Counted from the first letter of the stretch, positions 41,276 through 53,335 are shown. The stretch is DNA of 64,000 nucleotides from Heligmosomoides polygyrus polygyrus (GCA_947396885.1 OX377203.1:1984001-2048000); one strand, 5' to 3'. The notes: generated by a model from the sequence alone, not told the origin. Numbers and translations: made by a program.

Positions 41276-43003
41276 ACTCAGACACTGGGTGAGTTCACCT
41301 ACAGATGAAAAATGGATGAACTAACAATGTACTTGTAGGTGACCTGATTTCGACCTACAGGTGAGCGGTCTAAGGCCTACAGTTGACCGGACTTAGGCGG
41401 GAATTTAAAAGGGGGTTTCGCGGAGGACGTAAAACTCGTCATGCTATTCACACGTACTGTTAGGATAAGGTTAAGTATGCTTGGTTTTGGTGTATCCGGC
41501 CATCCAAAGGGATGTGTACTTTACATATTGCTATTAAACTGTAAGAACTCCTGGATGACTTCTAGCTTTTTATTACCCAAACAATAGCGACAACAAACAT
41601 ATTGTAAAAATTGAACATTCTCAAGAGGCCATAAATGTGCTGGAACTGCAATCCAATTTTTTGCGACGCAATAGTCAGAACCATTAATTCCCCATTGAGG
41701 TTCGCACATTGAGCTTTCATGGATAAGGATAAAGGATAAAGGACGGCGTTACTCAATCCCTTCTGGGATGCGCCAGCGCATTCTACTTCTACGGGATGTC
41801 GTGGAGGCGACATGAATGCGTATTTGGCCATACAATGACTTGCGGTGGCCAGCCGATGAACAAGTCAGCGCTCTATCCTTCCCAGACAAGTCTGGTACCA
41901 ATTCACCGACCCCGGAGGGATGGAAGGCTTGGTTGGCCTGGGCGGGAAATCCGAACCAGGAACCTGGTATCGGGTGCACGCGACAGTCGCGCCTCCTCCG
42001 ACTGCGCTACACGCGCCCACGAGCTTTCATGACTCCTAAAAAATAAATCCAACCTGTTGAAATGCCCGTTGTATTAACAACAATGCAATATCAGAAATAA
42101 ACTTACAGTGCCTTACAGTGCTTCCCTTAAAGTATCCCTTAAGTCACAGACTTTTCGAGGAACAGTTTTTCGAACACTTGCTAAGTCTGGTAGTGGACAT
42201 CAAGGATTATTCCACAATAGTATGATAGCGCCCGAACTCCCTTTTCTGAATTAAAAGATTGATGTATATAAAAGTAATGCTTCTTTCCGCAATTGAAGTA
42301 TCCTTACATATTTATGTAGAGTTCGCCTCTGAACATATCTACTTAAAGTGCATCAGTGAGGCTTTGCAAAGCAATATTCTGACATTCACATACTTCTCCT
42401 GTGAAAAAAGTAATCTAAAAATTGATTGGATGGTTATGAAAAAATGTACATTCGAACGCAACGAGCTGACGAAACCTTAGAAGTAAAAAATTCACTAACT
42501 CGGCACGAGGTACCCACCGTTTCATGGAAGGAGACATCGGCGGATTAACCTAATAAGAATGGTGGTTTTGAATATTTCATAAAAGATTTTATTATTCTTG
42601 GGAACGTTATCCTCTCCGCATCTGAAAACATTACTATAGTGTTTTTGGTCCTTATGCTTTCCTAAATAGACTGAGAAAGCAGCTCAAGACAAAGGACTTT
42701 GCGCATTTTCTTCGTCCTCGTCGAGCCTGCAAATGAGACCTACCGCGCTAAACGACCTCTTCAGACCTACAATTGCTTGCGTAGCATATCACGCGAGCTG
42801 TCGACCTCTCCTCAGTTCAAGAGGTGAGAATGAATCCTACATCACCCATAGTTCACCTACATATCGCGTTCCGTATCACGCGAGTGGCGAAATTACAGGA
42901 AGTAGACCGCTCACTGAAACTCCGCCCAAGGCGGCTCCGACAGGTCACCTGTGGCGTCAAAATACACCATTTTCACCTGCAGGTAAACTCTCAGTGTCTG
43001 AGT
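41276..43003. mobile_element. 1.73-kb TIR element with a SINE inserted
   Basis: The left end ACTCAGACACTGGGTGAG and then CACCTACAGATGAAAAATGG matches the right end on the other strand (ACTCAGACACTGAGAG, CACCTGCAGGTGAAAATGG) over about 40 bp. Inner parts near both ends also share GACCGGACTT- or GACCGCTCACT-type and ACAGGTGA-type motifs. No transposase ORF was recognised. A full SINE sits at 41722-42020. No clean target duplication was found. Confidence 0.65.
41722..42020 (-). mobile_element. Full-length SINE (family A) with 11-bp target duplication
   Basis: In reverse it begins with the tail GATAAGGATAAAGGATAAAG (TTTATCC-type repeats) and ends with the head, CGACTGCGCTACACGCGCCC. GAGCTTTCATG is repeated at 41711-41721 and 42021-42031. 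Confidence 0.92.
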
Positions 43004-43270
43004 ATCCTCACCGTAACGCAGAATTATCAGTAATGCTGTAAAATCAACAAAACTGTTTTTGTGCGCATAAATTGTCTTCTATAAATTAATATTGTGTGTT
43101 CGATAATTAATGTCGTTTTTTCTCATAGATGGCGTGAAAGGTATATTTTTATGTAGTAGTAATTGCTCGGCTAACGTTATTATATATTATTTTAAAGGTT
43201 AGATTTTAGATTACCTTCTATCTAAAACTGAGCGACAGGTAGAAATAAGTTTGTAAAAAATTATATTGAA
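43004..43270. other. AT-rich sequence upstream of a mariner relic
   Basis: It may contain the left end of the mariner beginning at 43272, but no inverted repeat partner exists because that copy is truncated. Confidence 0.35.
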
Positions 43271-43271
43271 A

Positions 43272-43932
<661 letters not shown>

Positions 43933-43969
43933 TCTACACCTTTCCTGAATTGGGCACCTCTCAATCTTA

Positions 43970-44050
43970 AATTGGCATTCACCTGTATCACCTGTATCAC
44001 CTGTCGTCCCGTTGATCATCGAATTGCTCGAGCGGGTGCCAGCAGCGTAG
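43970..44050 (-). pseudogene. RTE 3' end scrap with tandem terminal motif
   Basis: On the minus strand WHPLEQFDDQRDDR is followed by GGTGATACAGGTGATACAGG, two to three copies of the 9-bp end motif. Confidence 0.75.
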
Positions 44051-44109
44051 AGGATCCATTTCTCGACCGTATCGTAATTTATGACGAGAACACCAGCGTG
44101 CAGCAGCAC

Positions 44110-44390
44110 GAGCGTCAGGCAACCACCAGTTGACGCCCGCGCTTACGAAGCTGTGCAGAGCGGCAATAAAGGAAGATTTCAAGGAGAGAAGGGCGGAAGT
44201 GTTGGCTGAAGCTGCAGAGACGGCTAGCTCGCCAACTTCAAGACCAAGATGACCGCTCTCCGACGTCCTGACGGAACCATCATCTCTTCCAGAAGGACCA
44301 TGGAGAAGGTCATTCACGACTTCTACTCCGATCTCTTCGATAGCCACGTCTACCTGCCGTCCTCCGCAGGATACATACGTCGTCGGATCC
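44110..44390 (+). pseudogene. RTE fragment, endonuclease-RT linker region
   Basis: Plus-strand frames read LTPALTKLCRAAIKEDFKER, RAEVLAEAAETASS and, from 44249, MTALRRPDGTIISSRRTMEK, VIHDFYSDLFDSHVYLP. This looks like the segment between the endonuclease and reverse transcriptase domains of RTE elements. It has a frameshift near 44245 and ends where a mariner fragment begins. Confidence 0.75.
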
Positions 44391-44762
44391 ATTTCTCGTC
44401 ACAAGTGATAAGATCGAGAAATAGATCGTTCTTATTGCAAAGAAGCAGCGCTGACGACACTCCGAACCGACGATTCTCTTGTGGTCGCCCAATTCGTGTT
44501 GCATCCGATTATCTGACTTCTTCGTCTTTCCAACTTTCCGCAGCTGTTTCCAAACACTTGATTTGCTTAGGCAGAGTTCTTTCGAAAGTTCTCGAACGGT
44601 CACGCGTGGATTTGCTTCCAGCAAGGTCTTCATTTCGTTGTCATCAATGCCAGAGCGACGTCCGCGACCTGCCCCACCCTCAAGATCGAATTCACCTCGA
44701 CGAAAGTTTTGAAACCAGCACGTCACCGTGGATTCGTTCACACTTCCTTGGTCCCTCACCTG
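44391..44762 (-). pseudogene. Mariner transposase, N-terminal fragment
   Basis: The minus frame 44759-44390 reads VNESTVTCWFQNFRRGEFDL, ANPRVTVRELSKELCLSKSS and VWKQLRKVGKTKKSDNRMQH, the second helix-turn-helix of a mariner. The adjoining frame ends LITCDEKWI, the first catalytic Asp. It then abuts the RTE fragment. The sequence differs from the neighbouring complete element, so it is a separate insertion. Confidence 0.8.
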
Positions 44763-44819
44763 GTTGACGTTCCGAGTTGTTTCCAGCGCAGTACGACCGA
44801 GCTTGAACTCATAGAAGTA

Positions 44820-46079
44820 TTAGGTTGGAAAAAAAGTCTTTTCATTTTTTTCAAAGATTTATTACTTCACAACTACAAAGTCAAATTAATTGAGATAAAC
44901 TCTATTTTGTTCCACTACACTTCTCCAAAGACTGGGTGATTTTTCAATTCCTCTCGCTTAAAAGACTGCAGTTCTGGAGTCGAACCATTGATAAATCCAA
45001 TTTTTGAGGTCTTCATCCGTTCCAAAATATTTCTCTCCAATTTCTTGCTTGAGACCACGGATGAGATGGTAGTCGCTAGGGGCGAGATCAGGGCTATACG
45101 GTGGATGTGGCATACCTCCCAGCAAAGCTCCTTTATTGTTTCTCTTGTGAGTCTTGCAACATGTGGCTTTGCATCGTCATGCAGGATCATCACCTTTGAC
45201 GTCTCCGGCCTGTTTTCTTGGAGAGTTGCGACGACTTTGTGGAGTTGGCCGCAGAATGTGACAGCAGTAAGTGTCTCTCCACTTCTGAGAGTTTGCCGAT
45301 AAATCACTCCTCTGATATCCACCAAACACTCAAGAGAATCTTCCTTTCGTGAACATTGGACTTGAGATCAGACTTAGGGCTCTCTCCCTTTTGTACCCAT
45401 TGCCTTTTCCTCGGAAGTTGGCACACAGAACCCAGGACTCTTCGCCTGTCACAATCCGCGGAAGAAACGATTTTCTTCCTTATCTGGACAGAAGAGAAGC
45501 AGCGATGGAGAGCCGTCGACCTTTCTGAGTGTCTGACAGGGCATGTGGAATCCAAGCTCCAAATTTCCATGAAAGCCAAGATTCTTCAGATGGATCCCCA
45601 CTATCCTATGAGACACTTCGAGCTTCTCTGCCAGTTGACGTGTCGTCTGCCTACTATTGCCACGAAGAAGATGGAGCAGTTCAGTGTCGTCCAATTCAGT
45701 TGGCCTTCCTGACCTTGCTTTGTCCTCGAGTGAATAATCTCCCTTTGAAAACTTTCCGAACCATTCATAACAGGTGCGATAAGTAATAGATCCCAAGCCA
45801 TATACATCGTTAATTTGGTCGGCTGTCTGACGTGCTGTAGATCCTTTAATGAATTCATGAAGGATGACGTGTCGAAAATGGCCATGAGGTAGATCTGGCA
45901 TTGAGTTCGGAAGATTGGATGGATAACGAATTACAAGAAGAGTCTTAACCTGTGTCCGCGTGCGAACGGTAGACAAGTGTGATAGGATTACGAAATCAGC
46001 TATCAACATTGGCTAGTGCGTTTACAAGGGGAAGGGTAAAAAAAATTCGAAGTGTGAAGAGACTTTTTTTCCAACCTAA
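44820..46079 (-). mobile_element. Complete mariner-type transposon (1260 bp), inactive
   Basis: The ends are inverted: TTAGGTTGGAAAAAAAGTCT in both directions. TA is present on both sides (44818-44819 and 46080-46081). The total length of 1260 bp is normal for a mariner. The single gene is on the minus strand and is frameshifted. Confidence 0.93.
44958..45901 (-). pseudogene. Mariner transposase, nearly full length, frameshifted and active-site mutant
   Basis: From Met at 45901 the first frame gives HFRHVILHEFIKGSTARQTA, GSITYRTCYEWFGKFSKGDY, DKARSGRPTELDD and TTRQLAEKLEVSHRIVGIHL, the two helix-turn-helix regions. A frameshift near 45560 leads to the catalytic part. The first Asp (normally VTGDE) is Glu here (VTGEESWVL, codon 45441-45443). 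DDAKPHVA keeps the second Asp and HPPYSPDLAPSDYH the third. At least two further frameshifts lie near 45310 and 45100. It ends at the TAA at 44958-44960. The total is about 314 codons, against about 345 usual for mariners. Confidence 0.9.
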
Positions 46080-46081
46080 TA

Positions 46082-47080
46082 GATCTGCGGGAATTGCTGC
46101 TTTGACAGGTCCATTTATAGCCTACAAACTCTGCCGAGAAGTAGTCTATATCGAAAACGACTAGCTCATTGAGAAAGCGCACAAAACCTGCTTTGTGACA
46201 GTATACAATTGTGCACTATTTCAAGGTAAAATTTTGCCAAAAATCCTGCTCTAAAGTTGGAGATCGAAAACTGCATGAACAACCTAATAAAGTGATCGAT
46301 AGTGATGTAATTTACACCAAGTTTCTCACCGAATTTCTGTACGAGGTTTCTTAAAATACGCCTTCATTATTTATACTTATTTCGTTTAAATACGCTTTAT
46401 TGTGTTTTCAATTTTACGGGTGTTTGGAATTCTGGCCAGAATATGCCTTTCGAGCATCACTATTTTTGAACCAATACTAACGTCACAAAATAAATCTTAA
46501 ACCTAGTCATACCCGGAAGGTCGACATTCTTCAGTAGCGTAGCGTTTGAGGTAAACCGAACTTTGTTGAAAAACACTTCCAATTTTTTTTTCGAGTTTCA
46601 GCTTCTTGACCGATGCTCGAACCCTTCGAGTCTGAAGAGCTTCTAGAAATTTCCGGAGAGATGCTGGTTATCCCTGGATGACAGTGGTCATGTGTGCAGG
46701 TGAGACAGCCGTCACTATTTCTTCGTCGTTTTTCAGCTTTTATAGAGCACTTAGACTACGCTTAAAATATTTATTTACATAGATTATCAGTCTTTATTCC
46801 TGTAAGCAAATATTGACAAGAAACGCGTAGGAACCACGGTATTGCAGTGCGGCCAGAGGGACGATGAACTGCATCACAAGGCAATGAACCGGCACATTTG
46901 AGTCTTTATACAGGCAGAATTCCAAGGGAGCACAACTAAGCCTTGTCGCAGTTGGTGTTGCCCTCCAGCTGCGTCCCAATTCCTAAAAGCGTTCCGAAGT
47001 GAGAAATAGCTTGCCATCTCCTCGGAGCAACTTTGGACAGCAACCGTTGAACTGAAATCAAAGGCATGTTAGAATGTGTC
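46082..47080. other. No recognisable gene
   Basis: AT-rich to 46780, then mixed. The ORFs 46794-46979 (-) and 46936-47163 (-) show nothing familiar. Confidence 0.4.
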
Positions 47081-47084
47081 GAAA

Positions 47085-47270
47085 AGAAGTTTGGTCCATG
47101 TCTGGTAGATGAACAGCATTGGGAGGCGGGAGCACGCCAGCCAATCACAACTAAGCACGGCACTGACCGAACATCCGCTAGCCAACCGGCACCAGCATAT
47201 GCGCGATGCCTCGCGTAAATGTGCCGTCGTACATATCGCGAAGGTGGACAGCACTCTTTTGTTGCCGAAG
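47085..47270. mobile_element. MITE-1 fragment(s)
   Basis: CATGTCTGGTAGATGAACAG and GGAGGCGGGAGCACGCCAGC at the left are followed by ACATATCGCGAAGGTGGACA at about 47228. Both are in the same orientation, so this looks like two partial copies. Confidence 0.5.
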
Positions 47271-47364
47271 ATCATTTTTTAAACCTCCACGTTATTGACC
47301 TGAAAAATGACAAAAATCAATTCGGAAAAAATTCCTTCTGATGGAGTAAGTCATTCCGCTTCGA

Positions 47365-47935
47365 AACAAATAAAAAAATATAAATAAATGTATAAATGTA
47401 AATATAAAACGTATAATTTAATAAAAAAATAAAAAAATATATAAAAATATAAAAAATATAAAAATAAATATATATGATACAAATAAATAAATAAAAAATA
47501 TGAATATTTGAATAAATAAATAAATGTATAAATAAATATATAAAAAATATAATACAAAAAATAAAAAATAAAAAATATATAAAATAAATATATAATACAA
47601 ATAAATAAATAAATAAATATAAATAACTAAATAAATAAATTTATATATAAATAAATATATAAATATAAACATAAAATATATAATATAATACAAAATAAAA
47701 AAATAAATCTAAATAATTAAATAAATAAATATATATAAATAAATATAAGTAAATATATAAATATAAATATAAAATATAATATAATAAAAATATAAAAAAA
47801 TAAATATAAAAAAATATAAAAATATAAAAAGTATAAGAATAAACATATATAATATAAATAATTATAAAAATAAATAAATATATAATTAATGTATAAATAA
47901 TAATATATAATGCAAAAGACTTTTAGCAAAATTCA
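47365..47935. repeat. AT-only low-complexity DNA (570 bp)
   Basis: (AAATA)n and (ATATAA)n patterns with hardly any G or C. The ORFs of Y/I/F across it are artefacts. Confidence 0.95.
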
Positions 47936-48240
47936 GAATAAAATGAAGAAGTTTCCAACCCAATACATAATCTCACCTTTAAATGGGACCCTTCATTTTA
48001 AGCCGAATTTTCTCAAGCAAAATTATACATATCTAAAGTGAAAATGAAAAATTCGTGGCTTTAAGATGGCTCTAAAATAATTTGTGTGAAAAGACTCCTA
48101 TTCTCATATAACTCCTATATCTTAAAAAATGTGTGCTACACTTTTGAAATAAGAATAGAATCTCTTCTTCTGGTCAAAAATACAAATTGCACTTATGTAC
48201 CTTAGACTATGTTTCGATGAAAAGAATAGACGTTCTGTTT
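47936..48240. other. No recognisable feature
   Basis: AT-rich unique-looking sequence. Confidence 0.4.
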
Positions 48241-48244
48241 TCAT

Positions 48245-48500
48245 TCAAGAGCTGCCCGTGCGAAGAGGTTGTGCCGTGCATTCGTTCCGAACATTGCAAT
48301 GTTTATCTGATTGATAGTGAAAATGCTTTTTATGTGAGTCTATGCAGTGGAGAACGGAGGTGTACTTCTTTTATTTTCACTCCTTTTAATGTTTCTAGAT
48401 TTGTACACATGTAAGCAGCTGCTGCACTATCAATCAAATCGATAATTCAAAGTATGGAACAAGTGCGCGGCGCAATCTCTCTCGAGAACAAACCAGCAAA
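48245..48500. repeat. Foldback-family centre
   Basis: GTTGTGCCGTGCATTCGTTC with ATCTGATTGATAG faces ACTATCAATCAAATCGATAA and GTGCGCGGCGCAATCTC about 190 bp later. Confidence 0.6.
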
Positions 48501-48639
48501 TTCACGTACCTACAAATATTGATTGAGGTTCAATTATAGGAATCCTGTGCTTGTTCACACAGTGCAGCTGTTTTTCTCAAAACTCTGCCAAAGCGATTAT
48601 TTAATTTTATAAAATTCTCAAAAAAAAATGACAATTTGA

Positions 48640-48840
48640 GTCTATCCTAGTCGGGAGGGATGGCAACCGTGGATTATTGGTTGCGTACCTATCATCACAT
48701 GCCACCCAACCGCATCCCCTGAATTCAATTAAAACTCGCACAACGGGACAGCTAAAACTCTCGTAGAAACTCATACAAGGAACTGGAGGCACGAATCACC
48801 ATATGCGCCCCTTCCCCCCCCCCCGATTAGGATAGATCCA
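48640..48840. mobile_element. MITE-2 copy
   Basis: The left end is GAGTCTATCCTAGTCGGGAG and the right end (other strand) GGATCTATCCTAATCGGGGG. It is about 195 bp, with a C run beside the right end. A second right-type end (CCGATTAGAATAGA) lies at 48910. Confidence 0.8.
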
Positions 48841-48929
48841 GGATTCCAACATAAAATCGTTTTTAGCGGAATGCTGTTGAGATTTTTCGCAACATCTGTT
48901 CCCCCTCACCGATTAGAATAGAGCAGATA

Positions 48930-49300
48930 ATTTTATCTTGCTGCAATTTAAAAAAATAAAATGTAATTGTGAATGTAAAAAATATGTAATTTAAGCTTCA
49001 TATATACGCGACAATGTAAAAACCACCCTTGTGGAAGACATGGCTGGGTTGGTGATTTTTTTAGAGCTTGGTCGGCTCTGGTATTGATTATCCGCGCGCC
49101 TGATCGATAGCAGTGGTTTGAGCGCGGCGAGTATATTGCCTTCGGTAGGTTTATACTTGAGTCGCTCGGCATTACGAAGGTGGCTGACATCGATGCGCTA
49201 CCTAATCGATAATGGTAGCTTTTATGACGAGAAAAATTAAAAACAAAGGCGACACCTTAAGTGTAAGCACTACATTATGAACCGCATACAAAAGTTTGCT
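48930..49300. other. No recognisable feature
   Basis: No gene or repeat recognised. Confidence 0.4.
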
Positions 49301-49305
49301 GGTTA

Positions 49306-49438
49306 AGCCCGTTTATACTTCCGACGCCGAGCGACGCGATGGCATGTATAGTGGCCAAATTGATCGATTGTGTCGATCGATCAATATGGCCACCGTATGA
49401 GGCATCGCGTCGCTCGGCGTCGAAGTATAGACTGGCCT
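49306..49438. mobile_element. PIF/Harbinger-like palindromic MITE, copy 2, TTA duplication
   Basis: It is exactly 133 bp, as copy 1. AGCCCGTTTATACTTCCGAC faces AGGCCAGTCTATACTTCGAC on the other strand. GAGCGACGCGATG faces its complement. TTA lies directly at both sides (49303-49305 and 49439-49441), the usual Harbinger target. Confidence 0.8.
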
Positions 49439-49444
49439 TTATAG

Positions 49445-49525
49445 CATGTATTCAATCGAAACACAATCGAGTGTAAAATGGAAAAATTCAGACGAGTGCA
49501 TGGCGCATTTCACTGGTCGACGATG
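49445..49525 (+). repeat. Half-copy of the 49.7-50.8-kb palindrome end
   Basis: ATGTATTCAATCGAAACACAATCGAGTGTAAAATGG and GACGAGTGCATGGCGCATTTC match the right arm at 50690-50762. Confidence 0.7.
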
Positions 49526-49735
49526 CAATGGGAATGCTTTCAATATCGATCGTTCACGCGCGTAATCGATGTATGACATACCATATTGACTTCAAGCTAA
49601 GCACCTTTCAAATCAAGTTCGGCAGTTTTCAAGCCGAGCTGAATATTTTCAGACCAATTTAGAAAGGGAAAGTATTCAGTTTATTTTTAAAAGTTTCCTA
49701 TTTGACATGAAAATGCTTAGAAAAATAAATTTTTT

Positions 49736-50790
49736 CTGACATATGAGATTCATGGATTGCGCCGTGCACTCGTCTGAAATTTTCCATTTTACGCTCGATT
49801 GATTGTGTTTCGCTTGAATACATGTTATAATTTCTTTATAAAGCGGCCGTTTCGATTGATTTGTATTTATTTTAAAGTTCAAAACTTAATTACACATTAC
49901 AACATGCGAAAAATGGAGGATATTCTAAAAAATAAAGGAAATATGTGATGGGTTGTAAGAATGCTGCAATAAAGCATTTGGAGATATTTAAGACCCACAT
50001 GAAAGCGCAGGGCGACGGGATTGCTGTGGCGTGGAAATAGCCAAGATTGCGCCATGCCCTCGCCAGGAACCCTGCATTCCAGACTTGATTGATTGTGCAT
50101 GGGCTGAATGTTTGTTACAATCTCGCTGCTACTTGGTCACATTAACCTGTGCTGTGCTTCTTTTAACGTTTTCCGTCGTCCAGTAGCTGCGAATATGCCG
50201 ATCAACCTCTCCATTCATGTTGCTTGAATGTTGCTTTATTCGCCCACAGAATGCGTCTTGTAAAATGCGGCTCCTGCTCACATTTAAATCGTGCAATAAA
50301 AAAACTCGCATGTAACGTGTCTTTCACGAGGTTTTCAAGTTCAAAGCGTTAAAAGAAGCACAGCACAGTTTAATCTAGCCAAGAGTAACAAGACTGTAGC
50401 AAGTATTCGGCCCATGCACATTCAATCGAGTCTAAAATGCGAGGTTGCAGGAAGGAGCATGGCGCAATCTTGACTACTGACACGTCGCAGAAATCTCGAT
50501 ACCCTGTGCTTTCATGTGAGTTTTATACATCTTTAAAAGCTTCACTAGCCGCAACGTTAGAACCCTCCACATAGTACCTTTATTTTTGGAATACCCTCCA
50601 TTTTTCGCAAGCTACAGTGTGTAATTAAATTTTAAACTCAAAAATATGCACAAAACAATTGAAACAGCCACTTTGTGAAGAAATTATAACATGTATATTC
50701 AAGCGAAACACAATCAATCGAGTGTAAAATGGAAAATTTTAGACGAGTGCATGGCGCATTCCATGAATCTCATACATATGAGCCCTTAAT
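49736..50790. mobile_element. ~1.05-kb imperfect palindrome (foldback element)
   Basis: The outer arms (49736-49950 and 50560-50790, opposite strands) share CATATGAGATTCATGGA, GCACTCGTCT, TTTTCCATTTTAC, CGATTGATTGTGTTTCGCTT, ACATGTTATAATTTCTT and GCGAAAAATGGAGG. The inner arms (about 50040-50200 and 50330-50480) share CAAGATTGCGCCATGC, GACT(T/C)GATTGA, TGTGCTGTGCTTCTTTTAACG. The whole can fold into one long hairpin. There is no coding capacity. Motifs around GCGCCATGC link it to the foldback families. Confidence 0.8.
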
Positions 50791-50955
50791 TTTTTCAGTT
50801 CCTTTACTATGAACGAAGTTATCACCTTTCAAACAGCGTATACATTTTTTGAGACGCCCTGATATGCCTCCTCCGATTAGGATCGATCCCATTTTTCCTA
50901 CAATAATTTCATGTTTAAACGAAATCCTAGAAACTTTTCTACCTTGTGTTGTACG
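50791..50955. repeat. MITE-2 end and poly-C run
   Basis: ATGCCTCCTCCGATTAGGATCGATCC at 50863 is a MITE-2-type right end without a partner nearby. A C run follows at 50982-50992. Confidence 0.5.
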
Positions 50956-51640
50956 TCGAAGAGACTAACGCTCGAGACTGCCCCCCCCCCCCCAACCCGC
51001 ACAGCGCCCCAGTTTCAAAGAAAGCGCCCTTTTTACAGTGAAAATGGTATAACATCGCTGGGAGTATAAGAAATTGGAAATTTTCAGAGAATTCTGGAGC
51101 CGATGCAGAGGAGGTGGCAGAGCACTCGTCCGAATCCCGCAGCTCGCTCTGCAGGTGATCTGCCGCCAAGTGGACTCTCACCCGGACGCCAAATTGGACG
51201 CGGCGGCTGGCGGGCGCTGCTGCGACGTCGGCGCCGGCGGCGAAGCCTCGAGGGTATCGGACGAGCTCGATGCCGGTTGGACGGAGGACGTCGGCGAAGC
51301 GAACGGACCTCGCATCGCCGACGGCCTCTGGCCGCTCTATCGATTTCCGCATAGTGAAGCTTTCTCGGACGCTTCTCTAACCTAGTCGCGTGCGGCTCTC
51401 GCGACGACGTCAACGACGGCGACGACGACCACCACGAGGACGACGAGGACGACGATCGCGACGTCTTCAGACGCCGTGCAGCGCCGCGTCTGAATCGCCT
51501 CGACGATGGCCACCACTCGGGCCGCTACGTGTGAGTCTGTTGCATGTCGTTCTCGTCCATGAAGTGTCTGTTTTCCTCGGGCTGGAGGCGCGTTACGCTG
51601 CTCTTCAAAACTTGTGGGGAGTGTCTTGTTTATAATGTTC
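50956..51640. other. GC-rich island, possible exon
   Basis: This is the strongest GC-rich stretch in the right half, from about 51075 to 51540. On the minus strand 51352-50939 is open for 137 codons (MRKSIERPEAVGDARSVRFA at the start), with many G/C third positions. The plus strand is open at 51074-51385. At 51388-51534 one plus frame reads SRDDVNDGDDDHHEDDEDDD and ends at a stop. I cannot decide between strands and see no clear splice sites. No domain is recognised. Confidence 0.35.
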
Positions 51641-52000
51641 CTCAAGGACTTCGCCTTCAGAATCTACTCATCCTATCAACCATTCTCCGCCTTGTTCCAG
51701 CTAGGAGATATCACCATTCTGTTTGGGCCTGGACTACGTCTTTTCACCTTAACCAGCGTGTGAAAGAGTAGTTGATGTTGTGATTTGGTATCTTCTAGGG
51801 TAGTAGGAAGTAAAGGTATGATTTTAGAGTTATTTCTCATACGAGCTTAAAGCTTTCTATACTAGAAGCAAGCCGTGAGTATCAGAATCTGTACGCTGAA
51901 CTAATAGATGTCGAACATGTAGCTTTTTCGCACTTCAGAATGACCCCGTGCTCATGTTACTTAGCGGGGTCTGCCTTGACAATAGAGAAAAAAAGAAGAA
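51641..52000. other. No recognisable feature
   Basis: Nothing assigned. Confidence 0.4.
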
Positions 52001-52002
52001 AG

Positions 52003-52276
52003 GATAAAGGCCGGTGTTATTCAATCCCTTCTGGGATGCGCCACGCATTCTACTTCTACTGGTGTCGTGGAGGAGAGTTGAATGCGTATTTGGCCTATAC
52101 AATGCCTTCGGCGACCAACAAATGCGAACGATTGCGTGTTTTTTCTCCTTCCCAGACGAGTCTGGTAGATTCATCGACCTCGTAGGGTTGTCCTTGGCGG
52201 GAAATCCGAACCAGGAACGTGGTATTGGGTGCACGCGACATCCGGCACCTACCCCTACTGCGCTTTACGCGCCCTT
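52003..52276 (-). mobile_element. SINE copy, somewhat diverged
   Basis: In reverse: AAAGGATAAAGGCCGGTGTT, GGGATGCGCCACGCATTCTA, CTTCCCAGACGAGTCTGGTA, GGCGGGAAATCCGAACCAGG, CTACTGCGCTTTACGCGCCC. The middle is shortened. It is immediately followed by a second SINE. Confidence 0.85.
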
Positions 52277-52290
52277 GCTCTGAGTGCATA

Positions 52291-52589
52291 ATAAAAAAAG
52301 GATAAAGTACGGCGTTACTCAATACCTTTTTGGGGTGCGCCATGCATTCTACTTCTACGGGATGTCGTAGAGGCGACTTGAATGCGTATCTGACCTATAC
52401 AATGACTTGCGGTGGCCTGCCGATGAGCAATTCAGCGCTCTATCTTTCCCAGACGAGTCTGGTACTCATTCACCGACCCCAGATGGATGGAAGGCTTGGT
52501 TGACCTGGGCGGGAAATCCGAACCAGGAACGTGGTATCGGGTGCACGCGACAGTCTGCGCCTCCTCCGACTGCGCTACACGCGCCCTCA
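52291..52589 (-). mobile_element. Full-length SINE (family A) with 11-bp target duplication
   Basis: In reverse it runs from AAAGGATAAAGTACGGCGTT to GACTGCGCTACACGCGCCCT. CTGAGTGCATA is repeated at 52280-52290 and 52590-52600. It inserted right beside the older SINE at 52003-52276. Confidence 0.9.
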
Positions 52590-52600
52590 CTGAGTGCATA

Positions 52601-53140
52601 GGTTGCGAAATTGACATTTGTACACTCTTTATTCGTTTATTCATATATTAACTAATTTATATCATATATTCATATTTTTTAAATTATATATAATGTTAAT
52701 ATATTTATATACATTTATTTATTTATTTACTTATTCAGAACACTGCAGGGAGTGTGCCATGAAGCAACTTATCATAACATAAAAAAGGATGGAAAATATA
52801 GGTAAAAACAACAATAGGGTAATAATAAAGACCAGATTAAATGCGGAGAAGAGCAGCCATGTTCAGAAAAAAGATCGCACCAGTTGGCCATTGTACCCTT
52901 ATTTTTTTTATTATATTTGTCATATTGTAAAATATTGCTGATTATTTCTATTATATATGTATATATCTACACATATATTTCCTTTAATAGCATCAGCGAA
53001 CAGCTTTGGAGTAAAAAAATGGTAAAAACGAAGTGACGTTATGTCAGTCCAGCCCAACGGAGACTCCAGATCCCTCTTTAGTGAAAAGCGACAGTTTTTC
53101 ATTTTTTGATATTGTTGACAAATTTTGCTAAATTAAAAAT
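52601..53140. repeat. AT-rich stretch
   Basis: TATATATTCATAT and TTATTTATTTA blocks, with no gene. Confidence 0.6.
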
Positions 53141-53142
53141 CA

Positions 53143-53335
53143 CCTGCACCACCTCTGTCGTCCCATTGATCATCGAGTTGCTCGAACGGGCGCCAGCAGC
53201 GTCTCCATTCGTCCCTGTCGCGTGCCAGAGTGCTGCAGTTGGTCCTCCTCGCTCGACGGACACGAAGAGCGTCACATTGGTCGTTCAGGGCTTTAACGAA
53301 GAAGTCCGACACCAACGCGTTGGTGGGCGTCTTCT
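53143..53335 (-). pseudogene. RTE 3' end fragment
   Basis: On the minus strand it reads [40 protein letters not shown] and QWDDRG, then the end motif GTGGTGCAGGTGA. It is truncated upstream in the segment that would read [11 protein letters not shown]. Confidence 0.85.

Noticed and set aside
47351..47929. Tyr/Ile/Phe-rich ORFs resembling membrane proteins
   Set aside because: They cover AT-only low-complexity DNA. The apparent hydrophobicity is a result of base composition.
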